Shown in pieces: positions 52,514-62,927 of a stretch of 64,000 nucleotides of DNA. Positions within the stretch are counted from its first letter, which is position 1, and each line of letters begins with the position of its first letter. The notes beneath the pieces were generated by a model. That model worked only from the letters and a program-made list of their open reading frames with translations, did no database searches and was not told where the DNA came from. This stretch comes from Roridomyces roridus (Eukaryota; Basidiomycota; Agaricomycetes; Agaricales; Mycenaceae). A program made the translations under genes and the position numbers. The stretch covers positions 2,356,001 to 2,420,000 of the forward strand of contig JARKIF010000007.1 of NCBI GenBank assembly GCA_029378245.1, in the 5' to 3' direction.

Positions 52514-52954
52514 TCAAGTCGAGGGCTGTCGAGGAGTAAGTGGCTTGGCCTCATCGGCAGTCCCAGACTCCCAGAAGCTCCCAGATTATGTAGCCGTTCC
52601 ACTCCGGGCCTTGTAATGAAATCATGTTTCTTTAGACCGAGCCTTGACCGAGGCTGGGTTTATATAGAACGATTGGGTAGTCGGATGCGTCGGAGCAAGG
52701 AATATTTGAGGAACATCGACAAGGAAGTACGACGACGGGCCATAGACGGCTGGAAGAAGCAGAGCCCCGAGTGGGCGCTAGTGAGCCCTCAGCCGCGCAT
52801 GGTGGCAACATGGTGGCGCGTGAAGAGACGGGTCACAGTGTGACAGTCACACACCCAACGTCATCCCGATGCTCATGTCCCCGCCATCGACTCACTTCCT
52901 GGGCGAGAGCGCCCTCGCCGAGATCCTCGAGCGTGCCGCTCCCATCCTCGGTGC
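52514..52954 (+). other. Intergenic region upstream of the PI-PLC gene
   Basis: No exon recognised. TTTATATAG near 52659 is TATA-like but about 290 bp from the ATG. Confidence 0.4.
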
Positions 52955-54408
52955 ATGACCTCTTCACCCTCCGCCACCCGATTCAAGCTGATCCGCCCAG
53001 GCCGAGAGGACATGGCAGCATCGTCCCGGACGAGCGATTGGATGGCTCGCTTCAGCGATGACACGAGACTCGTCGACATGAATCTACCCGGAACGCATGA
53101 CACTGCGACGTGTGAGTCCTTCACTCTCAGTCATCCGTGTGTGCGCTCACACCGACATGCATCAGGGGACTACACCGACTCCCGCCAGACTGAGCTCATC
53201 AAGTTCACTGGACCGTAATCCCATTATCCCTTCCTCCAAAGACCCCTCCCCGTGATCATAGAACTAGAATCCGCGCAGCAAAATACGTCCGCTGCCAGGA
53301 CCGCTCGCTGCTTCAGTCGCTCCACGATGGTATCCGCGTCTTTGATCTGAGATTGGGCTTTAATCCGGGACACGAGACGATTGGGTTTTATCATGGTGCG
53401 CAATACACTCCCAGTCTTTGTTTTGCAAATATTCTTCGAAGGAGTCGCCGTGCTCGCCCCAACGACCATACTGCAAGACGTGCTCTTCGGACTATACGCG
53501 TGGCTCATCGCGCATCCCACCGAGACAATTCTCGTATCCATCAACCACGAAGCGGGTTCGCAAACTCCACAGGACAAGAAATTCGAGGAGATATTGTACA
53601 AGACGCTGAATAACGACGTCGGGCAGAAATTTTGGTTGCCCGGTGCCGCTGAGGTGGATCCGTTTTCTCCTCCAGTTTCAAGTAAAAGACGCTACAGATT
53701 TGTTAGCTCGGTAAGCTAGGCGCCGCACGCGGGAAACTGGTGCTACTCCAACGATTCACGTACCAATCCCTCGAGTCTAGCCCTCCGGCAAACCCACATG
53801 GTATCCACCTCGGTGCGGATCGGTGGACGGACAATGGTGCGGATATCCGGTTGGTGTACAGTGAGGAACCGAGGAGGGTTGCTTTCATCGAGGTGAGGCG
53901 TTGCGTTCTTTCTAAACTCTAACCGACACGGTGCAGGACGAATATAAACCCCTCGTCCCCAGTAATTCGGGCGCGCACCAGAATATTAGCAAGAAATTCG
54001 AGATTGTTGTCGCGCATCTCAATCAAGCTCTGGGTCCACCGGAGGACGATGACGGCGACGACGACGAGCCCGTGGAGGAGGGTCTGCATGTCACGTTTTG
54101 CAGCGCGTATGCGGATTACAAGAGTCTGCAGCCAGTCACTCCCGATGTACGTTTTATTTCTCTCGTTTGTTTGTTTTCTGAAGTGTGGTAGATCATGGCG
54201 ATGGGAAATGAATCGACGATGGGAATGAATGAGCGGCTGCTTGCTTGGATTAGGCAGGTGCGCAAGGTGGAGGGGAAGAAGAGGTTTGGTGTCGTTTGTG
54301 AGTCAGAGTCGTCCCTTTCTTTCTTCTTTTATTGCGTCCTGACTGGGAGTAGTGTTGGACTTTTATCATTCGGAGCCCGAGTTGGTGGAGGCTATTATCG
54401 GTTTGTGA
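52955..54408 (+). CDS. PI-PLC X-domain protein
   Basis: Eight exons (52955-53111, 53166-53214, 53262-53395, 53442-53653, 53707-53892, 53937-54146, 54192-54297, 54353-54408) join in frame to 369 residues; introns are 44-55 nt. The X-domain signature M-N-L-P-G-T-H-D-T-A-T holds the first catalytic His. It is followed by C-Q-D-R-S-L-L-Q-S-L-H-D-G-I-R-V-F-D-L-R and I-G-F-Y-H-G, with the second His, then I-L-V-S-I-N-H-E-A. An acidic loop (E-D-D-D-G-D-D-D-E) is inserted before the last third. The compact single-domain layout matches bacterial-type PI-PLCs, which cleave phosphatidylinositol or its glycans without calcium. There is no signal peptide. It looks intact. Confidence 0.9.
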
Positions 54409-55404
54409 GGGGGCGGCCTAGGTGGACACGCGGACAATGTATGTTACTTACTTCTCGGAGCCCAGTATTGCAATTGGCTTCGTCCTGTATCACAACCTCC
54501 GCCGAAATTCAAGGACGATGATCATCATCAATCCGGTCCATAGCACCTCCGCCGGCGTCTACCCTCGAGCGCTCACCGATCAACGACGAGCGTCTTTCGG
54601 AAGCGGCTCTGAATCGCCCGTCTTTGGTCCCACAGCGATGACGGTGACGTGACGTCCGCACTGGGGTTGTGAGGCGCTGTGGGTCGAAATCTAAAATCCA
54701 TGCCGGCTGAAAGCGACAGTAGGTTGGGTGGTTGTACTAGTACTGGTGCCGTCGCATTCCACGAAGGCCGTGTATCAGGGAAGTACCGAGTGTTCATCAT
54801 GGTTTCACGGGTTCTTGCGAAGACTATGTACTCCAACTATCGTTGTGCTTTCCACACAATATCTGATACAAGCTCCCGATCTGTCTCCCAGTTGCCAAAA
54901 TGAGATCACTGGTACGCTTCCCAGTTATTCGTGGGACTAGGGGACTAATCTCGAACATATAGAACAGCGCCGACGCATGCACGACATGTGGATTCCGCGC
55001 GGTCATGGGAGACATAAATATTCCCGTCACGAACCGCCGCCAAGCTGCGAGATGATACCGGTAAGGTTGCCTTTAAATTTGTTATCTGGTTGGAGACTCT
55101 GCATTTGATTCCACTCAGCGATCCCTGGGTTCCACGTCGATTCCTTTAATATTAGCATACGTTGGATCTGTCCGTCCCAGTCACTATGGTTCCCAGCAGG
55201 TTCTGCTGAGCTTCTTTGATTGATTCAGCCATGGCGCACGCTTCATGGCGATGTCAGACGGGATTCAATTTTCAAGCCAAGGCACCTCATTTCCGCCCTT
55301 ACCTTTCCATAACTGAACAGAGACCCAGACCTTTCCTCAAATTCTCAACTGCGAACTCAAGCCGAGTGATATCGCCGATCCCCGAATTCAGCACGCCCCT
55401 GGTT
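54409..55404. other. Intergenic region
   Basis: Several overlapping open frames occur (for example plus 54422-54652) without motif or splice support. Nothing is called. Confidence 0.4.
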
Positions 55405-55874
55405 CTATATTTCCTGATTAACTCTTCCCAACAGTCTTAAAGCGGTGGTATTGCTCTCGGCAGTAGTGTCCATTGGTACAAAACGGAATAAAAGCGCGCT
55501 CAGTCTGAGATGATCAGCAAGCGTGGTTGGTTGGCAGATAGATTTTCCACCCTCCCAGCTGTCGATCTGTCGAAGACTGTCAGTCCATGGCGCATCCAGG
55601 GGCAGAATCAACGAAACGGTGATGGTGCGGGGAGTCTAATTCCAGTCACCTGAAATTCAAGCCACATAACTGACGCTATGAATCCGACTCGACTATCCAC
55701 AGCTTGTTTGGTCAGTTCAGTCGAAGAATGCGCCTCCACCACGAGGAAATCGAGTCTGGGAGGGAGGTAATCTATCATCTCTGATTGAATTTCGTCAGAT
55801 GCCGAAGGCCGGGTGGGAGCTCTTGCCAATTTTGTCCTGCGTCGAGTGACTTGCCGCGCGTTCCGTGCATCCAT
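55405..55874 (-). CDS. Possible small two-exon protein, unknown
   Basis: Exon 1 (55874-55650) gives M-D-A-R-N-A-R-Q to W-L-E-F-Q; an 83-nt intron (55649-55567, gtgact...cag) leads to exon 2 (55566-55405), ending V-N-Q-E-I. Total 129 residues, basic at the start. No domain is recognised. The donor is weak and the acceptor is one of two choices, so this may be a chance frame. Confidence 0.3.
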
Positions 55875-56043
55875 CGCCGACTTCTGGAAGATGACTAGAG
55901 ATGCGTATCACTGACAGCTTCCAAGGCTTCTCGTGAGGCGGTGGAGCCCACGGGCATATAAGGTGTTAGTACGCCTTTCCCCCTTTTCTTCAATCCACCA
56001 TTCCTGATTCGTACAAGCTCATTCCCTCCCAGCACTCCTGACC

Positions 56044-57724
56044 ATGGACAGTATCCCATCCGGAATCCCCGCCGGCGGAATCCCCGCTGGAATCCCAACA
56101 GGCAGCATTCCCGCTGGAGGCCTCCCCGACCTCAATTTTTCGTTTCCCCCGGGGCTCAAGGATGCGTTCATTGCGTGCGTACAAGTGTCGGGTACCAGTC
56201 TCACCGGGTAACCAAAAATCACCTATAAAGCGCTTTCGTCGAGTCAATCCTCTTCGGTAAGCTGCTCCAACAAATCCTCACCGAGTTGATTGAATTAATG
56301 GATGACCAGGTGCATACCTCCCCATATTCCTGGAGTGCGTGATCGTCCTTCGACGGAAGAAGCTGGCCAATGCAAACCATTGGTATCTTGTGGCCACGAC
56401 GGTCTCGATGTTTGGGCTCATCACCGCCGTGAGTTGCTGCGTTTCCTCGCAATCAAGTGAAAAGCTCACTGTCGTCTTCAGCGGTGTATATTCGAAGTCA
56501 ATGGCTGTGTTACCACGTTTAGTATGTGGTTGTCTCTTCGCCACTGTGCGAAGAACTCATCCATTCAATTTCCTTAGACGACATAACGAGCCTTCTTTCA
56601 AGCGTTGAATCATCCGCGTTCTTCATTGAAATGGACTATGCGTTCTTGACTGCCATCGCCGACGCGTTTTTGGTCAGTAAGCTTCATCCTCACATCCTCC
56701 TCTAACACTAATTGGCCGTTGCATAGATCTTCAGAACATATATCGTCTGGAATAAAAGTTGGCGAGTCACTGCGTTGCCAGGGCTGTTATACCTCGCTAG
56801 CTGTGGTACGTCTTCTCTAACAAACCATAACGACCACCGCTGATCGTGAAGATAGGCACGAGCATCTACTCACTCGTCGTGCTCAAAAACCTTGGGCCGG
56901 ACAGCGGAGTCCTCGGACAGAATGTCATCGACCCAGGCGATATATTCCTCATCTGCACCCTCTGCACGAATCTGCTATGCACCGGTGCGCACCGAGTCCC
57001 CGTTGTGAGCGGGTCCATGAAGTGTGAACTGACGTCTCACACAGGCCTCATCTCATTCAAGATCATCCGGTCTTACAAGCACGCGGACCCATCGTTCCCG
57101 GGATCAAGGCAATCTGAGAGCCTGAAGATTATTTCGGTGCTCGTTGAATCCGGTGCGTCATAGTACCCATTTAAGATAATCAATTTCACACTGGATTATA
57201 TTAGCTGCGATAAACACCTGCTTCCTGGTCGGCCTGCTTGTAACCACTCGACTCAACAGTCTTGTGAGTTTCATCTTGAGTGGTTGTGTAAGCAATTCGC
57301 TGTTGTATACCGAGCCCCACTTATATTTGCTTGTCGCATAGTCGTCGCCTCTCATTGTACGTATCTTACCTTTCCTCGAGGGGCATTAAACCAAGCCTTC
57401 CCGCTACCAGGGTTTGACCGTGAGTCTCTCGAAATGTTTCCGTGCCCGACAATCATACTCAAGTGAAATCAGTTTTCTCTCATCGTCGTCCGCGTGGGCC
57501 GAGGTACATCATATGGCGACAACGCCACAGCCAACAGCTCGAGTCTCGGCGCGTTCAGCACTGAACGTCCGGAAAGCATGCATATGAATTTCGAACTCAA
57601 CTCGAGGTTGGCTACGCGATCTGGTGCGAGGAGCGAGGTTCAGGTGAGATTGGACTCACCGGAATCGACGCCGAGGAGGCGGAGTGATGTGAATTCTTCG
57701 AAGCATGAGGAGGAGATAGTTTGA
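56044..57724 (+). CDS. Seven-TM fungal membrane protein (DUF6534-like)
   Basis: Twelve exons: 56044-56174, 56231-56256, 56310-56428, 56482-56521, 56578-56672, 56727-56805, 56856-56984, 57045-57152, 57205-57263, 57342-57356, 57411-57419, 57473-57724. They give 353 residues; exons 10 and 11 are 15 and 9 nt. The N-terminus repeats G-I-P-A-G. Seven hydrophobic segments follow (starting F-V-E-S-I-L-F-G, W-Y-L-V-A-T-T-V, F-L-T-A-I-A-D-A-F-L, A-L-P-G-L-L-Y-L, F-L-I-C-T-L-C-T, V-L-V-E-S-A-A-I-N, P-L-I-G-L-T-F-S-L). The tail is polar and Ser-rich. The V-E-S-A-A-I and R-V-G-R-G-T-S-Y-G blocks are common in the mushroom-specific expanded family often labelled DUF6534. Receptor-like function is possible but unproven. 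Confidence 0.85.
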
Positions 57725-58460
57725 TTTTGGATGGACGGACGGAAGGTTGGCAATGTACATAGTTATGGCACCGGTTTATACCCCTCAACCCATGAGTCTT
57801 CATTCTTGGACTCGGCTCAGAGCAAGAAAGAAATGATCCAGCTACACCAAATGAACGGGAAGCAAGTCAAGGGAATGAAACTCCGATGATGCGATCGATC
57901 AGAGTTGGATTGGGTCTCGACCGTCGATTTTCCAAGTCTGCCAGTCAACGGGTGCAACTGCGTGGGTGATGGTGTGAATGTACGTGCTTCAGGCAAAGGG
58001 AATGGATCGCAAAAAATGTGGCCAACACAACTCAGCAATCCCAGGACCCGAATCGAACGGGCTCAACCAGGTGGCTCAGGCATGGATGACGAGCTTTCAA
58101 CCCAATGTACATTCACGGTTCAGCGTTGAACGCGAGCTCTGCGGTACAAGCCAACGCGCCTCAGTACATACTCGTGAATCAAAATCAATGATGCCGGCCG
58201 GCAAGGACGGCAAGGAAACAAAGGCATTCAACCTTCGATGATAATATCAATAATCATGAATTGGGCCTCAACGTTTGAAATCTGGCATTCAAAGGGGAGG
58301 AGGACCGAGCAACCAGGATGATGTGAAGGTACATTCAAATACATTCGGACAAAAAGACTGGATCGACTTACCTAATCCCAGCACCCGAATCGAACGGATG
58401 CACACAGGGGCGATTGCAAGCGGCATTGACTCAACGCGCTTCAAGTCTATAAGCCTTACA
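57725..58460. other. Intergenic region with a duplicated segment
   Basis: Two related stretches occur at about 58030-58135 and 58375-58480. Each carries CCCGAATCGAACGG, then a Ser/Thr-free spacer, then TCACGGTT-(C)A(A)CGTTGAACGCG. The second overlaps the end of a doubtful gene. The shared part suggests an old duplication or a short dispersed repeat. Confidence 0.4.
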
Positions 58461-58978
58461 TCACGGTTGAACGTTGAACGCGGTCGCGGGTCTACCATGC
58501 GAGCCGGGAGCTGGAGACGAAAAATGCGTACCGGACGAAGTCGAAGTCGGATGAGAAATCCGAGGGCGCCGTGGTTCCAAACCCCTAGATCCCAACTTGA
58601 CAACACACTTCTTCTTCAAAATAGTCAGAATCGTCAGAATCTTCCATCGCGGTAAGCGGCGATTCAGGCCGGGACTCGGACTTGGACTACAAAGGAGCTG
58701 CTGTCAGTAAGGACGTCCAACCAACTTGTGAAGTTGTTCGTGGTTCTATCAAGGTTCTATGGTGCCACGACGAGTGCATTGGTGCCACGACGAGTGCATT
58801 GGTGCCACGACGAGTGCATTGGTGCCACGACGAGTACTCGAGTGCATTGGTGCCAGCCGAGTCCGACTTACACTGGGATAGTTTTAAGCACGGGCGTGTC
58901 GGTCCTAACGTTCTCGCAATTCGGGTTGTCTCGGGCTCCGGTGTCGCTTTCGTAGCCTGAATCGGTGATGGGCGACAT
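58461..58978 (-). CDS. Doubtful small gene with a repeat-filled intron
   Basis: ATG 58978 opens M-S-P-I-T-D-S-G-Y-E-S-D, a polar start. Exon 1 ends 58872 before gtaagt. A 185-nt intron (58871-58687) contains the 20-bp tandem repeat, and exon 2 (58686-58461) continues in frame to 110 residues in total. A second splice choice gives an acidic exon (M-E-D-S-D-D-S-D-Y-F-E-E-E). No family is recognised and the two solutions disagree, so support is weak. Confidence 0.3.
58761..58860. repeat. 20-bp tandem repeat
   Basis: GGTGCCACGACGAGTGCATT is repeated exactly three times from 58761 to 58820. A fourth unit begins at 58821 and is interrupted by TACTCGA before AGTGCATTGGTGCC. It lies in a noncoding stretch or the intron of the doubtful gene. 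Confidence 0.9.
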
Positions 58979-59294
58979 GGTGGAAGAATGAGAAAAGATG
59001 TGGCGGTGTTGATGGCTTTGGATGATGCCCGCCACTTGGCACTTGATTTCCACCTTCACCGCAGGCCCACGTTGGGCCCACGACGCAGGATGCCTCGATT
59101 CTCGAATGTGGCTGCCTCGTCGACCGTCAACCCGAGACGCAAATTTGTCTGATGCCGTTGCCAAGAGCAAGGCTGTGCGTTGCCGGCCAGCCACGTCGGC
59201 TCCGGCGCTCTTTTGAATTGAGATTGACATCCGCAGCACTCTCTTATAACACGCCATCATCTTCCCATGCCTCCCATTTCTTTCTCTCTCCCTT
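58979..59294. other. Divergent intergenic region
   Basis: No exon recognised; it lies upstream of the membrane protein gene at 59295. Confidence 0.4.
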
Positions 59295-60577
59295 ATGCTC
59301 AACCACATCGTCAAGCGCGGAGTCGCGCACCTCCAGGCTGCTGCCAGCCCAGAGTACATAGCCAAGCTGGAGGCCGACCGTGACCTCTTCGGCAACTCTG
59401 GCTACGACTTGGAGGTCTCCCAGTCCCAGATGCTCCCAGTCATCATCACCAGCGTCGTCATGTTTCTCATTCTTTCCTTGGTGAGTCTTGTCCAGCATGT
59501 GTGCCACGACCGTCCGCTGAGTATCACCAGATCCGATACACCGTGGGCAACGTCGTGCTCTCTCTGGCGATGATCGAGTCCCCCGGTACCGCTGCTGTCA
59601 TCGAGCAGAAACTCCCCGCGTACTCTGACGAGGAGCCTCTTGTCGCCGAGTCGGACGTGGACGTCGAGATCACTCTCAGCGTCATCAACCGCAAGCCCGT
59701 CACTGCGAGCCTCTGTGGGACTCTACGCCTCCTGCGTAGCGCCGGCGGGTTCTTCTCATGCGTGCGGGGCATGGGCGTCTACGTCCTCTACAGCGTCCTT
59801 CATATGATCGTCAACGGCTTGTTCTCCCGCTTCTTCGGCACTCTGATCCTAGGCCCGGGCATCGCGGCCAACGCCGTCGGCTCCATCGGCGCCTCCGTCA
59901 TGCTCGCACGCGTGCACATGCTCTGGACACACATCATGATCACACACCCGACGTCCAAGTCGCATTACAAACGATTCGTCCCCCGCGCCGAGTCCAAGCC
60001 TGTGCGTCTCCCTGCTCTCATGCTCGCCCTCGCCGAGCATGCCACGGTCCTTATCCCCATGTACCTCGCCTTCGTCCTCGGTCTCCTCGACCACACCATG
60101 CCGGAACGCATGCTCAAAGCAGCCCAAGAGGATGACTGCAAGTCCCTCATCCTCTTCTGCGCCCACCTCCTGCTCGTCTTCTCATCCGGCATCATCCTCG
60201 CCGTCTTCCTCCTCCTCCCTGCCTCCATCGCCCTCACGCGCATCGAAGCAGCCCTCCTCCCTGCCGAGACCCCCGCCCTCGTGCCCTTTGACCGCGCCGC
60301 CCTCGTCGGCGACATCGACCTCACAGCCTGCGGTGCCAGCCGCGCACTATTCAAAGCCGCATGGCGCTCCGCAGACCGCGCATCGTGCATCCGCATCGTC
60401 AAGCTCTACCTCAAGATGGTTGCAGCTCAGACGGCTGTGGCGCTCGCGGGTGTGGGACTCGTCGCTGTGGAGGTGTATGCTATTGGTGGGGAGCGGTTGA
60501 AGGTGTTGATGACGAGTGCGAAGGCTGCGTTGGAGTTGGAGGTTATTCAGGCGTCGAAGTCGACGGGAAAGATGTAA
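59295..60577 (+). CDS. Polytopic membrane protein (often mislabelled ubiquitin carrier protein)
   Basis: Exon 1 (59295-59480) and exon 2 (59531-60577) flank a 50-nt intron and give 410 residues. It opens M-L-N-H-I-V-K-R-G-V-A-H-L-Q, with A-S-P-E-Y-I-A-K-L-E-A-D-R-D-L-F-G and a first TM segment (P-V-I-I-T-S-V-V-M-F-L-I-L-S-L). At least four more hydrophobic segments follow, then L-L-P-A-S-I-A-L-T-R-I-E-A-A-L-L-P-A and V-G-D-I-D-L-T-A-C-G before W-R-S-A-D-R-A-S-C-I-R-I-V-K-L-Y. I recognise this as a mushroom family annotated in databases as ubiquitin carrier protein. Nothing in it resembles an E2 enzyme. Function is unknown. A gtaagt overlaps the stop codon, so a further 3' exon is possible. 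Confidence 0.82.
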
Positions 60578-61390
60578 GTACATGGGCTTTTTTGTTTGAG
60601 GCCTGACCATTCTTTATCGTGGACTATTTTGGAATACGTACCTGTGTAGCTTTGAGATTTCTCGGCTCCACTGCTTGTGTGCGTGCCAGTTAGCTTGAGA
60701 CTCGGAAAGGAGCCGGCTATGATTCTCCGTCTCAGATGTCGGCTTGTTGGTCCAACCAGCAGGGTGATTCGGGAGCATCGACTTGGCATGGACTCGACCC
60801 CGCGGGCTCGGAGCTATACCTGGTTCGCATATCTTGTAACATCCTGCCATCGGCCAGAACGGTTGTTTTCGCGGTCATCGACATACAGTGGTTCATTGCA
60901 TGATCGCACACAAAACTACGTGGAGTCCACTTGAACGGCGGAGGGATACCATCGGTGAGATCAAAGCGATGTCTTTGAAAGTCGCTCATGATGAGGACGG
61001 GGAGGATGGTGAGGAAGGATAACAAGTTCACGGTGGATGCGGGGACGGACGCAGTAGTTTCGCGGTCAAATTTAAACTGTTCTGCTGTTCCAACCCCACG
61101 CATCGCCGTTGAACGTTAACGTGCCCCTCTCGAACGAAGTACAACGCCGAGTATCGGTCTGAAATCTGCTCGAAAAGGCATGTTTAGAAGAATGGCAATG
61201 GTCATAGAATCTTAACAGGTCGGAGTTAGAAGCTTCTACAGCTTTATTTTCCGTTGGTGCTTCCCAATGCGCTCGCATCCTATAACGTTCATCACCGAGG
61301 GGGTGACAAGTCCTAAATCCCAGGAATGAAGTGACGATTAGCATTAAATATACGGTAGATTTAGACTACAACATCTAACAGAAACACCCA
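60578..61390. other. Intergenic region
   Basis: A minus-strand frame (61103-60732) with an internal ATG at about 60989 is open but has no motif. Nothing is called. Confidence 0.4.
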
Positions 61391-62050
61391 TGGCGGCAGC
61401 CACAATTAAATGTGGGCAGCGGTGGCAGGGGCCCGCAATTAAATTTGGGCAGACCTTGACCGCCCAGCCAAGGGCTGGCCACATTTAAATGTGGGTCCTC
61501 GGCTAGAACCCAAAATGGATTGAAGACCGCCAGGCCGAATTGAACCCAAAACCATCACATGCAAAGGAACGGCATTGATTGGGAGCAGGTATCTTAAGCA
61601 AGTAGACTAAGGGAGAGTTGTAAGCATCACTTTTGATGGAATCACATCATGTGGGCAAACTGAGATAAAGCAGTGCGTGTTAGGCACGGTTAGGTTCGGT
61701 TCGGTTCGGTTAGGTTCGGTTTAGTTAGGTTAGGTTAGGTTTGGACCCCAAGATTGGTGATAAAAAAACGGGCCCATCGTAGCCGTGTGTTGATATACTG
61801 ATGTAACTATATTCCAATGGTGTGATGGCTCAGTGGAATGGCAGGGGTTTCCAATTATGGCATTCCATGTTATGTAGTGCTTCTGGTTCGATTCCCGGTT
61901 TCGGTATCATTTTGCTGTTTATTCCCGTCAACTGTCACACTTATGACAGCTGTCAAGCCCACATTTCAATGTGGCCAGCCCTTGGCTGGGCGGTCAAGGT
62001 CTGCCCACATTTAATTGCGGGCCCCTGTCGCGGCTGCCCACATTCCATTA
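61391..62050. mobile_element. Foldback element with about 95-bp inverted arms and Pol III boxes
   Basis: The left arm (about 61395-61494) and right arm (about 61957-62050) are inverted copies; the stretch GCAGACCTTGACCGCCCAGC plus CAAGGGCTGGCCACATT is shared exactly. The left arm contains the 16-bp palindrome CCACATTTAAATGTGG. Between the arms are a pentanucleotide repeat and a tRNA-like unit with A box TGGCTCAGTGG (61826-61836) and B box GGTTCGATTCC (61885-61895). No acceptor stem pairs around them, so it looks tRNA-derived (SINE-like) rather than a tRNA gene. No target duplication was identified. Confidence 0.65.
61689..61743. repeat. GGTTA/GGTTC pentanucleotide repeat
   Basis: About ten units of GGTTA and GGTTC (one GGTTTA) in a row inside the foldback element. 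It is not the TTAGGG telomere repeat. Confidence 0.85.
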
Positions 62051-62618
62051 TGGTTACAGCTACACCTCACAGAAATCCATCAGCGTCTGTTCGCAGAAAA
62101 GAACCGAATGCACTCACCAAAACCCAATGACATCAAACACACTGCGCATGGTCGCTTCCAAATGCGACTGAACCAGGTCCTCCGAATCTGATGCCTGAAA
62201 TTCGAACCAAACAGTCACCACACAGGTCGGGGCCTTTGCACACGCGCGCCCGATGAGCCCGGCGGTCTCGATGTCCAGTGGCCCTCCCAACATCTTGAAC
62301 CCTGGACGTTAGCATGCTTTGTCCCGGGCAGACTACATACGAGTAATGTTGATTCATCACGCTCATGGTTGTGAGGCTGGTGCGGTTTGGTGCGTACCCT
62401 GCTACGCCCACTTCTATGATACCATTTTAAACTCAGCGATCCCTACAGTTCAACACAAACTCCCTGTCCTCCTGACTAAGCCCAAACTCAAACTTTCTGA
62501 AGGTATCCGCCGCGTCAAAAAATTCCCGCCGAATGATTTCAGCCTTCTCCGCCGTGCGCGGGGTGATCCGACAGTTGAGTGACAGTGGCTCGCACGTAAC
62601 TCCCTAGGCAGCACTGGT
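62051..62618. other. Intergenic region
   Basis: Nothing coding is recognised. Confidence 0.4.
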
Positions 62619-62927
62619 TACAGCTGTTCCACAATTTCATGAGAAAAGTCGCTTTTTTTGAGCGCTAGCCGAGCGTGATCCAGTTTTTGATTACTGATAA
62701 GCCGCACCTTTTTTGTGCAGTGCTCCGGACAGACACCTGTAGCCGAGGACTGCCGAGGCAGCGCCTGACGGTGCCGTCTTGGCGTGGTCGCCACAGCACC
62801 ACAGCCGACGCTTCCCCGGGAGCAAATACTATATAAGGTGCACCTTATCACTGAATCAAAAATTCGATCAAGCTCGGCTAGCGCACAAAAAAACGGACTT
62901 TTCTCAAGAAATAGTGGAACAGCTGTA
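62619..62927. mobile_element. Tc1/mariner-type MITE (305 bp)
   Basis: The element 62621-62925 is flanked by TA on both sides (62619-62620 and 62926-62927). About 90-bp inverted repeats start CAGCTGTTCCAC and share GAGAAAAGTC, GCGCTAGCCGAGC and TTTTTGATT with small differences. TA duplication and CAG-type ends fit a non-autonomous Tc1/mariner element. There is no transposase. Confidence 0.8.

Noticed and set aside
61689..61743. GGTTA/GGTTC array as a telomere remnant
   Set aside because: Basidiomycete telomeres are TTAGGG-type, and this array is pentameric and sits inside a foldback element.
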